From contig NZ_FOKM01000009.1 in NCBI RefSeq assembly GCF_900111905.1, positions 62,001 to 126,000 of the forward strand: a stretch of DNA of 64,000 nt, read 5' to 3'. The position numbers were made by a program, and so were the translations under genes. The notes beneath the pieces are model-generated. The model saw only the letters and a list, made by a program, of their open reading frames with translations. It was not told the DNA's origin and ran no database searches. This stretch comes from Rhizobium sp. NFR07 (GTDB taxonomy: Bacteria > Pseudomonadota > Alphaproteobacteria > Rhizobiales > Rhizobiaceae). Positions 8,983 through 17,787 of this stretch are shown here, one piece after another. Each line of letters begins with the position of its first letter. The stretch's first letter is position 1.

Positions 8983-9011
8983 TGTATAACCGCACCGGGC
9001 GGATCAGGCAA
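8983..9011 (-). promoter_or_regulatory. Sigma-70-type promoter for the leu leader and leuA
   Basis: On the minus strand TTGCCT (9011-9006) and TATACA (8988-8983) are separated by exactly 17 bp. The predicted start, near 8976, lies at the head of the leader frame and 33 bp past the stop of the upstream BenE gene. Confidence 0.6.
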
Positions 9012-9043
9012 GAACCGCTTTCGCGCTTCCGGTACGGTTTGCC

Positions 9044-10225
9044 TCAGGCCTTTTTGCGCATCACGCGCGAAAGCACCATCATCACGCCACCTGCAACGAG
9101 GCCCCAGAAAGCACCGGAAATCCCGGCAAAAGTGGCGCCGGAAGCGGTGACGAGGAAGGTGATCACGGCCGCTTCGCGTGTTTCAGGATCGCGCCATGCT
9201 GCAAAGGCCGCATTCGAAAACGCGCCGATGAGACCGAGGCCGGCGACGGCCTGCAGGAGAATCGGCGGCGCCATCGAGACGAAGGCGATAATGCCGCCGG
9301 CGATCAGGCCGAGCACGATATAGGCCGCACCGCCGACGACCGCCGCCCAATAGCGTCTCGCGGGATCGGGATGGGCGTCTTCGCTGGCGCACATCGCCGC
9401 CGTAATCGCCGCCATGTTGACCGGCAGGGCGCCGAAGAAGGCGCAGATGGTGGAGAACACGCCGGTCGAGGCAAACAGCGGCCCAGGCTCCGGCTCGTAG
9501 TGATGCGCCTTGAGGATGGCGATGCCCGGAATGTTCTGCGAGGCCATGGTGACGATGAACAACGGCAGCGCGACCGAGACGACACCATGCCAGGTGAAGA
9601 CCGGCATGACGGGGATCAGGTCCGGATGGATCGCAGCACCGATCCGGGCAAAGGCATCATCCGGCAGGTCGACACCGAAAATCAGCACCAGCACGAATGC
9701 GGCGAGTGCTGCAGGCACGGCCCACAGCCGCCATCTCGAGACAACCACCATCCAGGCCAGTACGATCGGCAGGCCGAGGGCGGCATCGAAGGCGACCGCT
9801 TTGACCGGCGCGAGGCAGAGCCCGAGAAGGATGCCGGCCAGCATGGCATTGGCGAGCGCGGTCGGGATCAGCCGGATCGCCCGGCCGAGCGGCCGAAACA
9901 GTCCCGACAGGGTGATCAGCACGCCGCAGATGACGAAGGCGCCGACAGCCGCCGGAAAGCCACCCTCGATCATGCCGGTCGCGGCCAGCAGCGCACCACC
10001 GGGCGTCGACCACGCCATCATGATCGGCATGCGCAGCCGCAGCGAGAAGTAGATAGCCAGTACGGCCTGCGCGAGAGAAAGTGCCAGAAGCGCGCTCGCC
10101 TGTTCCGCACCCGTCGCCCCCATCGCCTGCAATCCCTGCAGGATGACGGCAAAGGAACTGATGAAGCCGACGAAGGCCGTCAGCAGCCCCATGGTCAGGG
10201 CGGAGGGGGAAAAGTCTTTGAGCAT
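9044..10225 (-). CDS. BenE family (benzoate/H+ symporter-like) transporter
   Basis: A 393-residue, highly hydrophobic protein with the pattern of the BenE family, about 11-12 helices. The conserved SLRLRMPIMMAWSTPGGALL lies near residue 65-85 and MASQNIPGIAIL with the following acidic loop lies in the second half, both typical of BenE and shared in outline with NCS2/SulP carriers. The ATG at 10225 (MLKDFSPSA) fits family starts better than a TTG at 10291. Name aside, the substrate is unproven: no benzoate catabolic genes are nearby. Confidence 0.88.
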   Translation of the reverse strand: MLKDFSPSALTMGLLTAFVGFISSFAVILQGLQAMGATGAEQASALLALSLAQAVLAIYFSLRLRMPIMMAWSTPGGALLAATGMIEGGFPAAVGAFVICGVLITLSGLFRPLGRAIRLIPTALANAMLAGILLGLCLAPVKAVAFDAALGLPIVLAWMVVVSRWRLWAVPAALAAFVLVLIFGVDLPDDAFARIGAAIHPDLIPVMPVFTWHGVVSVALPLFIVTMASQNIPGIAILKAHHYEPEPGPLFASTGVFSTICAFFGALPVNMAAITAAMCASEDAHPDPARRYWAAVVGGAAYIVLGLIAGGIIAFVSMAPPILLQAVAGLGLIGAFSNAAFAAWRDPETREAAVITFLVTASGATFAGISGAFWGLVAGGVMMVLSRVMRKKA

Positions 10226-10390
10226 GGATGACTCGGGACAGATTGCGCGAACTTGTCCGTTCGTCAGATCAAACCCGGCGAAGTCTTGCAAGCCGGGGAA
10301 AGCCGAAAGCGTTCGCCGGTTCGCGTCTCCCGCTCATCCATGTGGTGAAGAGATCACGCGACCACAAAGGCCGCGTGATCCCGGTGCTAT

Positions 10391-11830
10391 TTAGGAAAGC
10401 ATTCCGTCATGGGCATGGGCTGCCGAACTTGCGTTCGCCTGCTGCATGTCATCCAGCGAGTAGGCACGGATATAGTCCACCTTCAGCTCCGAGCCGTTGG
10501 GCAGGCCGTCGGACGGTGCGCCCGCCATGCCGCCGATCGCAAGGTTGACGATCATGTACATCGGGTCATGCATGTCCGAAGGCGTGTCCGTCTGCGCAAC
10601 GGCGACGTCGTCGAAATACCAGGTGATATGCTCTTCATCCCAGAGAAGGCCGTAGGTGTGGAAGCCCTCCGTGCTCGCCACGCTGACATCCTGGATGACC
10701 GAGGTTTGCTTGCCCGTCTCGTTCGAATGCGCCGACAGGATCAGCGAATTCGGGTTCTGTCCGCGCATTTCGATCACGTCCAGCTCCGGTGGCCAGCTTC
10801 CGTCTTCCGGCAGCAGCCAGAAGGCAGGCCACGCGCCCTGATCGTCCGGCATATCGGCGCGGATTTCGAAATAGCCGTAGGTCTGGGCAAAGCTTGCATG
10901 CGTCGTCAGCATGCCCGACGTGTAATCGTAGTTTTCAACATGAGATGACAATTCGTCGGGCGTCTGTTCCGCCCTGATCGTCAACACGCCATCGGTTACC
11001 GAGAAAGGGTTGGCAGAGGCGGTCGGGCCATATGCCGGATTGACGTACCACTGGTACTCGCCATTGGTATGAAGTGATGCCCCCTTGTCCGGTGCCCACC
11101 AGTATTTCGCCTCCCATGTGCCGCTTTCGCCGTCATAGAGCGAGAGCGAGTTGAAATCGTCATTGAATGTCTGGGTGAGATTGGAGCGATCGAGGTTCAG
11201 GTCGAACTGCTCGGCGCTCAGATCGTCCTTGGTCGTATTGGCGAGAACGATGCTCTCGCCGTTATCGAAATTGAGCCAGAGGTCGTCGCCCTTCTGGGTC
11301 GAGTCGCTGATCAGCTGATCGAAGGTCGTGGCGCCGTATCCGTTCAGGCGGATCGAGTCGTCGGCCCCGAAATCGCGGATCAGATCCGTGCCGTTTCCAC
11401 TGGTGAAGACGAAGGTGTCGGCACCGCCGCCGCCGATCAGAACGTCGTTACCCGCTCCGCCGTCGATGGTCTGGCTGCCGGCTCCGCCGGTGATGATATT
11501 GTCGGTGGAATTGCCGAAGGCAAAGCGACCGTCACCGGTCACCCTGAGATTCTCGAAATTTTCCGGCAGCGTGTAGCTCATCCACGTATCGATCGTGTCG
11601 ACCCCTGCCCCGGGTGCCTCCACTGCACGGTTGATGCTGGAATAAAGGTAGTAGATATCGTCGCCGGTTCCGCCGGCCATGGTGACGTTGACGCTGCCGT
11701 CACCCCAAATGGAATCATTCCCGGCGGTACCGTTCAGTGTCGCCCCGGACCCCGTTGCCGAGAGCCAAGCCGTTGATGCACCGCTATAATAAAGGGGTTG
11801 GCCTAACGCATTCAAAATGGAATTCGTCAT
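10391..11830 (-). CDS. RTX-repeat glycoside hydrolase family 16 (ExsH/PlyA-like glycanase)
   Basis: A 479-residue protein without a Sec signal. The N-terminal part (about 30-150) carries RTX-like glycine/aspartate nonapeptides (AGNDSIWGDG, AGGTGDDIYYL, DGGAGNDVLIGGGGADTF), which bind calcium and are found on type I-secreted proteins. The C-terminal half (about 210-460) is GH16, with the catalytic ELDVIEMRG matching E-x-D-x-x-E. Rhizobial relatives such as ExsH and PlyA trim exopolysaccharide and leave by the PrsDE exporter; no exporter is in this window. AGGAG eight bases before the ATG at 11830 sets the start. Confidence 0.88.
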   Translation of the reverse strand: MTNSILNALGQPLYYSGASTAWLSATGSGATLNGTAGNDSIWGDGSVNVTMAGGTGDDIYYLYSSINRAVEAPGAGVDTIDTWMSYTLPENFENLRVTGDGRFAFGNSTDNIITGGAGSQTIDGGAGNDVLIGGGGADTFVFTSGNGTDLIRDFGADDSIRLNGYGATTFDQLISDSTQKGDDLWLNFDNGESIVLANTTKDDLSAEQFDLNLDRSNLTQTFNDDFNSLSLYDGESGTWEAKYWWAPDKGASLHTNGEYQWYVNPAYGPTASANPFSVTDGVLTIRAEQTPDELSSHVENYDYTSGMLTTHASFAQTYGYFEIRADMPDDQGAWPAFWLLPEDGSWPPELDVIEMRGQNPNSLILSAHSNETGKQTSVIQDVSVASTEGFHTYGLLWDEEHITWYFDDVAVAQTDTPSDMHDPMYMIVNLAIGGMAGAPSDGLPNGSELKVDYIRAYSLDDMQQANASSAAHAHDGMLS

Positions 11831-11989
11831 CGAAATCGCTCCTGTTGCGTGGTCTCCTCCCGATTTTCTCCCGGCGGGAACATGCGGTCGGAATGGGGCG
11901 ACAATGCAACAAACCGAGACATAATCCGATTTTGATACACCTAATTCGTCTTCGGGGTTAAGTCGGGCTGAAACGATGACCGGCCGCCG

Positions 11990-12019
11990 TGCCGCAATGA
12001 GACGGGCCTCATTGCGGCA
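11990..12019. terminator. Hairpin downstream of the methyltransferase gene
   Basis: A perfect 12-bp inverted repeat (TGCCGCAATGAG / CTCATTGCGGCA, 6-nt loop) begins 23 bp past the end of the minus-strand methyltransferase gene. No T-run follows, so factor-dependent termination or mRNA 3' end protection is as likely as intrinsic termination. Confidence 0.5.
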
Positions 12020-12041
12020 TTCACCCGCAGGGAGTGGCGGC

Positions 12042-12911
12042 TCAGCGCTTGGTGGCGACCACCTCGAGGTATTCGCTCGGAACCACCATCGTGCCATCCT
12101 TCGCGTGATTGAAACGCGCGATCAGCACCAGCAATTCCCTTTCGAGATCGGCCTGCTTCTCCGGCGCCAGGGCACCGAACGCCTTGTGAACCGGCCCGTA
12201 CCAGTTGCGGAAAACCTCGACCCAGTGCTCGGGCGAGCGATACCGGAACACGAAAGCCTGGACCTCGATCGCCAAATCCGCTGCCGGCTCGAAAAGATCC
12301 TCCAGACGCCCCGGCGTGCCCCACAAGGACGGCGGCTGCAAACCGGCCGGCGGCGGAACATGACGACCGATCGTCTTGAACAACTGCCCGATGAAACTGT
12401 CGGGCGTCCAGTTCGCCATGCCGATGCGACCGCCGCTTTTGCAGACCCTGAGCATTTCCGCCGCCGCCTTTTCCTGGTCCGGCGTGAACATAACGCCGAA
12501 GGTGGAAACAACGACATCGAATTCCTGATCGCCGAACGGCAAGGCCTCGGCATCCGCCACCTGGAAATCGACGGCGAGCCCTTCCGCCTCAGCACGACGT
12601 CTACCCTGCTCCAGCAGGGCCGGCACATAGTCCGTCGACGTCACCCTGCACCAGCGCCGCGCAGCCGCGAGCGTTGCATTGCCGTTTCCGGCGGCGACAT
12701 CGAGCACCGTCTGGCCGGCCCGCAGGTCAAGCGCCTCGCACAGCCGCTCGCCGACGATCTGCAGCGTCGTACCGACCACCGCGTAATTTCCGGACGCCCA
12801 GGCGCCCTGCTGCCGTGTCTTGACGGCAGAAAGATCCACACCGCCGGAAAGCACCGGCTGCGAAGGTGGTGCTGGATTGCCAGAGGATGGGTTGAGATTG
12901 GTGTTCTGCAT
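12042..12911 (-). CDS. Class I SAM-dependent methyltransferase
   Basis: A 289-residue protein with a UbiE/Methyltransf_11-like core: motif I VLDVAAGNGNATLAAA at about 88-103, then ADAEALPFGDQEFDVVVSTFG at about 138-160, then EMLRVCKSGGRIGMANWTP. The substrate is unknown. The ATG at 12911 is preceded by a strong GGAGGGATTACA; the frame stays open to 13100 but that part overlaps the inter-gene region. It lies 124 bp downstream of an HxlR regulator on the same strand, which may control it. Confidence 0.88.
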   Translation of the reverse strand: MQNTNLNPSSGNPAPPSQPVLSGGVDLSAVKTRQQGAWASGNYAVVGTTLQIVGERLCEALDLRAGQTVLDVAAGNGNATLAAARRWCRVTSTDYVPALLEQGRRRAEAEGLAVDFQVADAEALPFGDQEFDVVVSTFGVMFTPDQEKAAAEMLRVCKSGGRIGMANWTPDSFIGQLFKTIGRHVPPPAGLQPPSLWGTPGRLEDLFEPAADLAIEVQAFVFRYRSPEHWVEVFRNWYGPVHKAFGALAPEKQADLERELLVLIARFNHAKDGTMVVPSEYLEVVATKR

Positions 12912-13035
12912 TGTAATCCCTCCACTCGAATGATCGGCCCGCTTGATTTCGGGCAACGAAGGAGAAAATGCAGGAAAGGAGCTCGACCGCTCCAGTGCAG
13001 GAAGTGTAGCGGACCCGCTACAGAAACTGGACCGG

Positions 13036-13719
13036 TCAGCAGCCCGCAAACGAGCTGCGCACCATCCATGCATCGATCCGCGCCGCAATTTCGGGGTCAC
13101 CGACCAGTGAGATCGTGCCGCGATCGATCTCCGCCTTCAGCCCGGACAGCCCCATCCAGGCGGCAGTCATGGCCTTGAGCTGGGCGGTGATACAGAGGTC
13201 GACGTCATATCCGGGGTCTATCAGGCAGAGATCGACGGGCTCTCCTGGCTTGCTGACGATCCAGTAATTGCGCTCCTCGCGCGGCAGTTCCGGATAGCTG
13301 AATTCGATGACGCTGCGCTTCCGCTTCGGCAGTCCGGTGGCATCAACCTTGCGGCGCATGTTCCACATCAGCAGACGCGCATCGAGATGTTCGAGCGTCA
13401 CTTCGGCATCGACATTGCGATGCGCCCAGCGGCCGAGTTCCCTGACGATCGGCGCAAGCTCGTTGGCAATATCGGTTGGCACGTAGGTGATCTCGCCCGT
13501 CCGCCCGTTGATGGAGCGGATGACCAGACCGTTCTCTTCCAGCTGCTTCAGCCGCTTCGACATGAGCGTCGGCGACATTCCCGGCACGCCACGCCTGATC
13601 TCGTTGAAATGGGTCGATCCTGACCACATCTCTGAGAGCAGCAGCAAGGTCCACCGCGGCTCGATAAGCTCGCAAGCCTTGGCGATCGGGCAGAACTGAT
13701 TGTAGCCTTCACCCTGCAT
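13036..13719 (-). CDS. HxlR-family winged-helix regulator
   Basis: A 227-residue protein. The N-terminal about 100 residues are a typical HxlR domain: a conserved cysteine in YNQFCPIAKACELIEPRW, then FNEIRRGVPGMSPTLMSKRLKQL as the helix-turn-helix. The C-terminal about 110 residues form a second domain (contains IDPGYDVDLCIT and MGLSGLKAEIDRG), resembling the SCP2-like tail of some long HxlR proteins. It sits upstream of a methyltransferase gene and divergent from the GGDEF-EAL gene. Confidence 0.85.
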   Translation of the reverse strand: MQGEGYNQFCPIAKACELIEPRWTLLLLSEMWSGSTHFNEIRRGVPGMSPTLMSKRLKQLEENGLVIRSINGRTGEITYVPTDIANELAPIVRELGRWAHRNVDAEVTLEHLDARLLMWNMRRKVDATGLPKRKRSVIEFSYPELPREERNYWIVSKPGEPVDLCLIDPGYDVDLCITAQLKAMTAAWMGLSGLKAEIDRGTISLVGDPEIAARIDAWMVRSSFAGC

Positions 13720-13915
13720 GACTGCGCCTCCGTCCGGTAAATTATGCGCTCAGGTACAGGCATGGTCTAGTCCATGAATTGTACCGGCACACACGTGAAA
13801 CAACCGTAGGTGAGCGCCGCACAGATCTCGGCTTAACGTCTCCAACACCTTATTCCTAAAGTATAATTTTAAATGTTATCTGGAATACTGGCCAAGTATC
13901 CGATCGGAATATTCT

Positions 13916-16597
13916 ATGGCCTTTTATACGTCTTCCGCAGCACCCGGCGCACCGGCGACCAAGTCGTTCGGCATCAGCTACTTTCTGCCGGCCATCGTGG
14001 TGGTGGTGGCCGTGAGCCTTGCCGTCGTTCAGGCTGATCGCGAACAGCATGAGCAATTCCTGTCTGAACAGAGGCTCGTCGCATCCGAAAAACTTGCGCA
14101 GGTATCCTCCAGGCTCGAGACGCAGATCCACGGAAACGTCAATCTCGTTCACGGCCTTGTTGCCGCCATCGCCGCCAGCCCGGAGATGAGCCAGCCGCAG
14201 TTCGCCGCCCTGTCCGAACGCATATTTTCCGTACCCTCGCAGTTGAGGAACGTAGTTGCCGCGCCCAATCTCGTGGTCCGGCTCATCTATCCTCTCGAAG
14301 AGAACAAGGCGCTTATCGGCCATGACTATGCCGCCCATCCCAAGCAGTCGGGTTCGGTCATGGAGGCGATCAAGCGCCGCAAGACAATGATTGCAGGCCC
14401 GGTGAAGCTGGATCAGGGCGGCTCCGGACTTCTCGTCCGCTACCCGGTTTTCAAGCTTTCCAACGGGCATTTCTGGGGTATCGTCTCCTCCGTCATTGAT
14501 GCGGACCGGCTCTATCGCGACAGCAATCTCAATGCCGAGCGCCAGCCGCTCGATATCGCCATATCCCGGCGCCCGACCCCAGAGCCCAAGGACGTCTTTG
14601 TCGGCAACCCCGCCGTCTTCTCCGAAGACGCGGTGCATACGCGCATCGAGCTCGGCTACGACACCTGGTATCTCTCGGCCGTTCCCAAGGGCGGCTGGAT
14701 CGAGACCCCGCCGTCCATCGCGATCTTTCGCCTCTATGCCGCGCTGATCGCCGTCGGCATCGTTGCGCCGATGATATGGGCCGGCCTGCTGATGAAGCAG
14801 CGGCACCGCACGCTCGTCACCCTGCAGCAGCGCGAGGAGGAACTCGGAGCGATATCGCACCGCCTCGGCCTTGCTCTGGAAGCATCCGGCATCGGCGTCT
14901 GGGAATACGACCCCGATAGCGGCAACCTGCTCTGGGATCGCCGCATGAAAGAAATGTATGGAGCCGAGAAGGATCGCTCCACATTCGGCTTCGATGACTG
15001 GAGAAACGCCATCCACCCCGAGGATCTGGAGGCCGCACAGGAAGGCTTCCGCCAGACGCTCGCCGAGGACGTCCCCTACGTCACCCAGTTCCGCGTCGTC
15101 TCGAAGGACGGCGACGTTCGCTATATCCGCGCAAATGGCCGGGTCTACCGCTCCGCCAGCCGCCAGATGAAGGTCGTCGGCGCGAACTGGGACGTGACCA
15201 ACGACATGATGCTGCAATCGGAACTGAGCGAAGCGCGCCAGCGCGCAGAAGAGCAGAACGACCAGTTGCGCGCCACGCGCCGCACCCTGGAGCACCAGTC
15301 GCTCCACGACTCTCTGACGGGACTGCCCAACCGCCGTTTTCTCGACCAGTTCATGGATGCCGAGAATACCGAGGATGCCAACCACCGCCTGGCCTTCATC
15401 CATGTCGATCTCGATCGCTTCAAGGAGGTCAACGACACGCTTGGCCACGCTGCCGGCGACGAAGTTCTCAGGCAGACGACCGAGCGGCTGCTCAAGCTGA
15501 TCGGCCACGATGAATTCGCCTCGCGCGTCGGCGGCGACGAATTCGTTGTCGTTACCAGCGGCCCGCAGGCCTGGCGCCGCTCGCGCGAACTCGCGCTCGC
15601 GATCGTCCGGTCGCTCGCCAAGCCGATCGAGATCGACGGCCACAAGTGCCGCGTCGGCTGCAGCGCAGGCATCGCCTGCCAGACAGCGGCGACGGAAGAC
15701 CCGCGCCAACTCCTCGTCAATGCGGACATCGCCCTCTACGAGGCGAAGAAGCGCGGGCGCAACCGCATGGAAGTCTTCTCGGAGGAACTTCGCATGGCGG
15801 CGGTACGCCGCAAGAACACATCGGACGAATTCCTGACGGCCCTCGAGCACGACCAGATCGTTCCGTTCTTCCAGCCGCAGTTCGACGCCCTCACGCTCGA
15901 TATCGTCGGCGTCGAGGCGCTCGCCCGCTGGGAGCATCCCGAGCGGGGCATCCTCGCGCCCGACAAGTTCCTCGATATCGCCGAAAGCCTCAACCGTGCA
16001 GCCGATCTCGATGCGATCATGCTGGACAAGGCCTTTTTCCAGTCGAACCGCTGGCAGGCCCTCGGCCTCGACGTGCCGCACCTGTCGGTCAACATCTCGG
16101 CGCAACGCCTCAAGGACGGCCGCCTGATGGACAAGCTCGCCGGCATGAACTTCCGGCCGGGCAGTCTCTCCTTCGAACTGCTCGAATCCATTTCCTTCGA
16201 CGGCAATGACGACGAACTGCGCCTGGCGGCCAGCAGGCTGAAGTCTCTCGGCGTGGACATCGAGATTGACGATTTCGGCACCGGCCATGCGTCAATCGTC
16301 AGCCTTCTCGAACTCGGTCCGAAACGCCTGAAGATCGACCGCAAGCTGATCGCGCCGCTGGAAGCCTCCGCCTCGCAGCGCAGGCTGGTCGCTTCCATCA
16401 TCGAGATCGGCAAGTCCCAGAATATCGAGATCCTCGCCGAAGGCGTCGAAACCCCGGCGCATATCGAGATCCTGCGCAATCTCGGCTGTCACGCGCTGCA
16501 GGGTTATGCCTTCGCCAAGCCGATGTCGGCGGAAGCTTTTGTCGACTTTGCCCGCGAATGGCAGAACCGCAACCGGCTGGGCAGCGCAGTCGCATGA
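13916..16597 (+). CDS. CHASE-PAS-GGDEF-EAL cyclic-di-GMP enzyme
   Basis: An 893-residue membrane sensor. TM1 lies at about 20-41 and TM2 at about 275-297, with a CHASE-type sensing domain between them on the periplasmic side. A PAS domain (about 312-430) follows, then GGDEF with the intact motif RVGGDEFVVV (about 538) and EAL with intact VEALARW (about 666), SVNISAQ, FELLES, DDFGTG and LQGYAFAKP. Both catalytic centres look complete, so it could make or break cyclic-di-GMP; which activity wins cannot be told. It is divergent from the HxlR gene. Confidence 0.93.
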   Translation: MAFYTSSAAPGAPATKSFGISYFLPAIVVVVAVSLAVVQADREQHEQFLSEQRLVASEKLAQVSSRLETQIHGNVNLVHGLVAAIAASPEMSQPQFAALSERIFSVPSQLRNVVAAPNLVVRLIYPLEENKALIGHDYAAHPKQSGSVMEAIKRRKTMIAGPVKLDQGGSGLLVRYPVFKLSNGHFWGIVSSVIDADRLYRDSNLNAERQPLDIAISRRPTPEPKDVFVGNPAVFSEDAVHTRIELGYDTWYLSAVPKGGWIETPPSIAIFRLYAALIAVGIVAPMIWAGLLMKQRHRTLVTLQQREEELGAISHRLGLALEASGIGVWEYDPDSGNLLWDRRMKEMYGAEKDRSTFGFDDWRNAIHPEDLEAAQEGFRQTLAEDVPYVTQFRVVSKDGDVRYIRANGRVYRSASRQMKVVGANWDVTNDMMLQSELSEARQRAEEQNDQLRATRRTLEHQSLHDSLTGLPNRRFLDQFMDAENTEDANHRLAFIHVDLDRFKEVNDTLGHAAGDEVLRQTTERLLKLIGHDEFASRVGGDEFVVVTSGPQAWRRSRELALAIVRSLAKPIEIDGHKCRVGCSAGIACQTAATEDPRQLLVNADIALYEAKKRGRNRMEVFSEELRMAAVRRKNTSDEFLTALEHDQIVPFFQPQFDALTLDIVGVEALARWEHPERGILAPDKFLDIAESLNRAADLDAIMLDKAFFQSNRWQALGLDVPHLSVNISAQRLKDGRLMDKLAGMNFRPGSLSFELLESISFDGNDDELRLAASRLKSLGVDIEIDDFGTGHASIVSLLELGPKRLKIDRKLIAPLEASASQRRLVASIIEIGKSQNIEILAEGVETPAHIEILRNLGCHALQGYAFAKPMSAEAFVDFAREWQNRNRLGSAVA

Positions 16598-16700
16598 TTG
16601 CCGGCAGCGATTGAAAGCCGAACGAATGCACGCAACGACTTGACCTTGCCCCTGGGTCCGCCCCGATAAGGATGCGGACCATAACCAGCGAGGTGATTCC

Positions 16701-17723
16701 GTGAGCCCCTATTCCTCAGACCTTACCGCATCGCAGGCCGTGCGCAGGCTCGGCGTCTCCCGCAAGGCCCTCCTCCTTTACGAACGGCACGGACTGATCG
16801 AACCGCAGCGCTCGGCTGCCGGCTGGCGGCTTTACGGGCCGGAAGAGATGGCGCGGGCAGCAGCCATCGTGGAATTGCGCAACCTCGGCCTCAGCCTCGC
16901 CGAGGTCAAGCGCGTCCTCGGCGGCGAGGTGCAATCGATTGACGCGGCCCTCTCGGCCCATCAGGCAAGGCTCCAGCGGCAGATCGCCGTGGTGTCGGAA
17001 AGACTGCGGGCGGTGAACGAGCTTCGAGCCGGCCTGTCCCTCGGACACAAGCCGACGCCCGAGGACCTGGATCGCTGCCTGCGACGGAAACCGAAGATAT
17101 CCGTTCTCTTCGATCTTCCCTGGCCCTGGGGCGGTGAACGCTTCGAATTCGTCAGCGATGCGACGCTGATCTACATCGTCGGCCCGCTCGGCAGCGGCAA
17201 GACCCGCCTCGCCGAGGCCCTGGCCGGCAACATCGCCGATGCGGTCTTTGTTGGCATGAACCGTGAAGGCGCAGACGACCGCAAGCACATGGCTGTCAAC
17301 AGCGAATTCGCCGGGCGTGTGGAACGGGCCTTGCAGTGGCTGGTCGAGGAAGGCGCAGCCGAAACCCCTGCCCTCTTCGCCCTGATCAATGCCATCGAAA
17401 GCGATCCTGAGAGCGTCAAGGTGATCGACATGATCGAGCACGGCCTCGATATGGCCACCCAGCAGGCGGTGGCAGCGTGGCTGAAACGCCCGGACCGGAC
17501 CCTGCCCACTTTCGCCATGACGCGCTCGTCGGCGATCCTCGATCTTGCTGCGATCGGCCCGCAGGAAGCAGTCCTGTTCTGCCCCGCCAACCACAGTCCG
17601 CCTCTCGCCGTGGAGGCTCGCCCCGGCGCCATAGGCTTCGAGGCGGTCGAGACCTGCCTTGCGACACCCGAGGTGCGCGCGCGAACCGCAGGGACAGTCG
17701 CCTGGCGGCCAGCAGCCGCCTGA
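16701..17723 (+). CDS. MerR regulator fused to a P-loop ATPase domain
   Basis: A 340-residue protein. Residues about 9-75 are a MerR DNA-binding domain (ASQAVRRLGVSRKALLLYER, then WRLYGPEEMARAAAI), followed by a helical linker (about 85-115). Instead of the usual small ligand domain there is a nucleotide-binding domain: Walker A YIVGPLGSGKTRLAEAL at about 157-173, a later VKVIDMIEHGLD stretch where a Walker B/D-loop is expected, and FAMTRSSAILDL near the usual switch/H-loop place. An ATP-responsive regulator is a fair guess; no target is evident. The gene ends at a bidirectional terminator. Confidence 0.82.
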   Translation: MSPYSSDLTASQAVRRLGVSRKALLLYERHGLIEPQRSAAGWRLYGPEEMARAAAIVELRNLGLSLAEVKRVLGGEVQSIDAALSAHQARLQRQIAVVSERLRAVNELRAGLSLGHKPTPEDLDRCLRRKPKISVLFDLPWPWGGERFEFVSDATLIYIVGPLGSGKTRLAEALAGNIADAVFVGMNREGADDRKHMAVNSEFAGRVERALQWLVEEGAAETPALFALINAIESDPESVKVIDMIEHGLDMATQQAVAAWLKRPDRTLPTFAMTRSSAILDLAAIGPQEAVLFCPANHSPPLAVEARPGAIGFEAVETCLATPEVRARTAGTVAWRPAAA

Positions 17724-17729
17724 CGAAAA

Positions 17730-17760
17730 AAGCCCTGCCGGCTATGAGCAGGCAGGGCTT
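17730..17760. terminator. Bidirectional intrinsic terminator
   Basis: AAGCCCTGCC (17730-17739) pairs with GGCAGGGCTT (17751-17760). The left side has an A-run (T-run for the minus strand), so it best serves the ClpP gene but also separates the convergent MerR gene. Confidence 0.8.
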
Positions 17761-17787
17761 CAAGAATGGATCACGAGGCAGAGGCGA

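Noticed and set aside
13856..16288. 810-codon open frame antisense to the GGDEF-EAL gene
   Set aside because: The plus strand encodes a complete multi-domain protein with intact catalytic motifs; the antisense frame is a by-product of GC-rich codon bias and reads as low-complexity.
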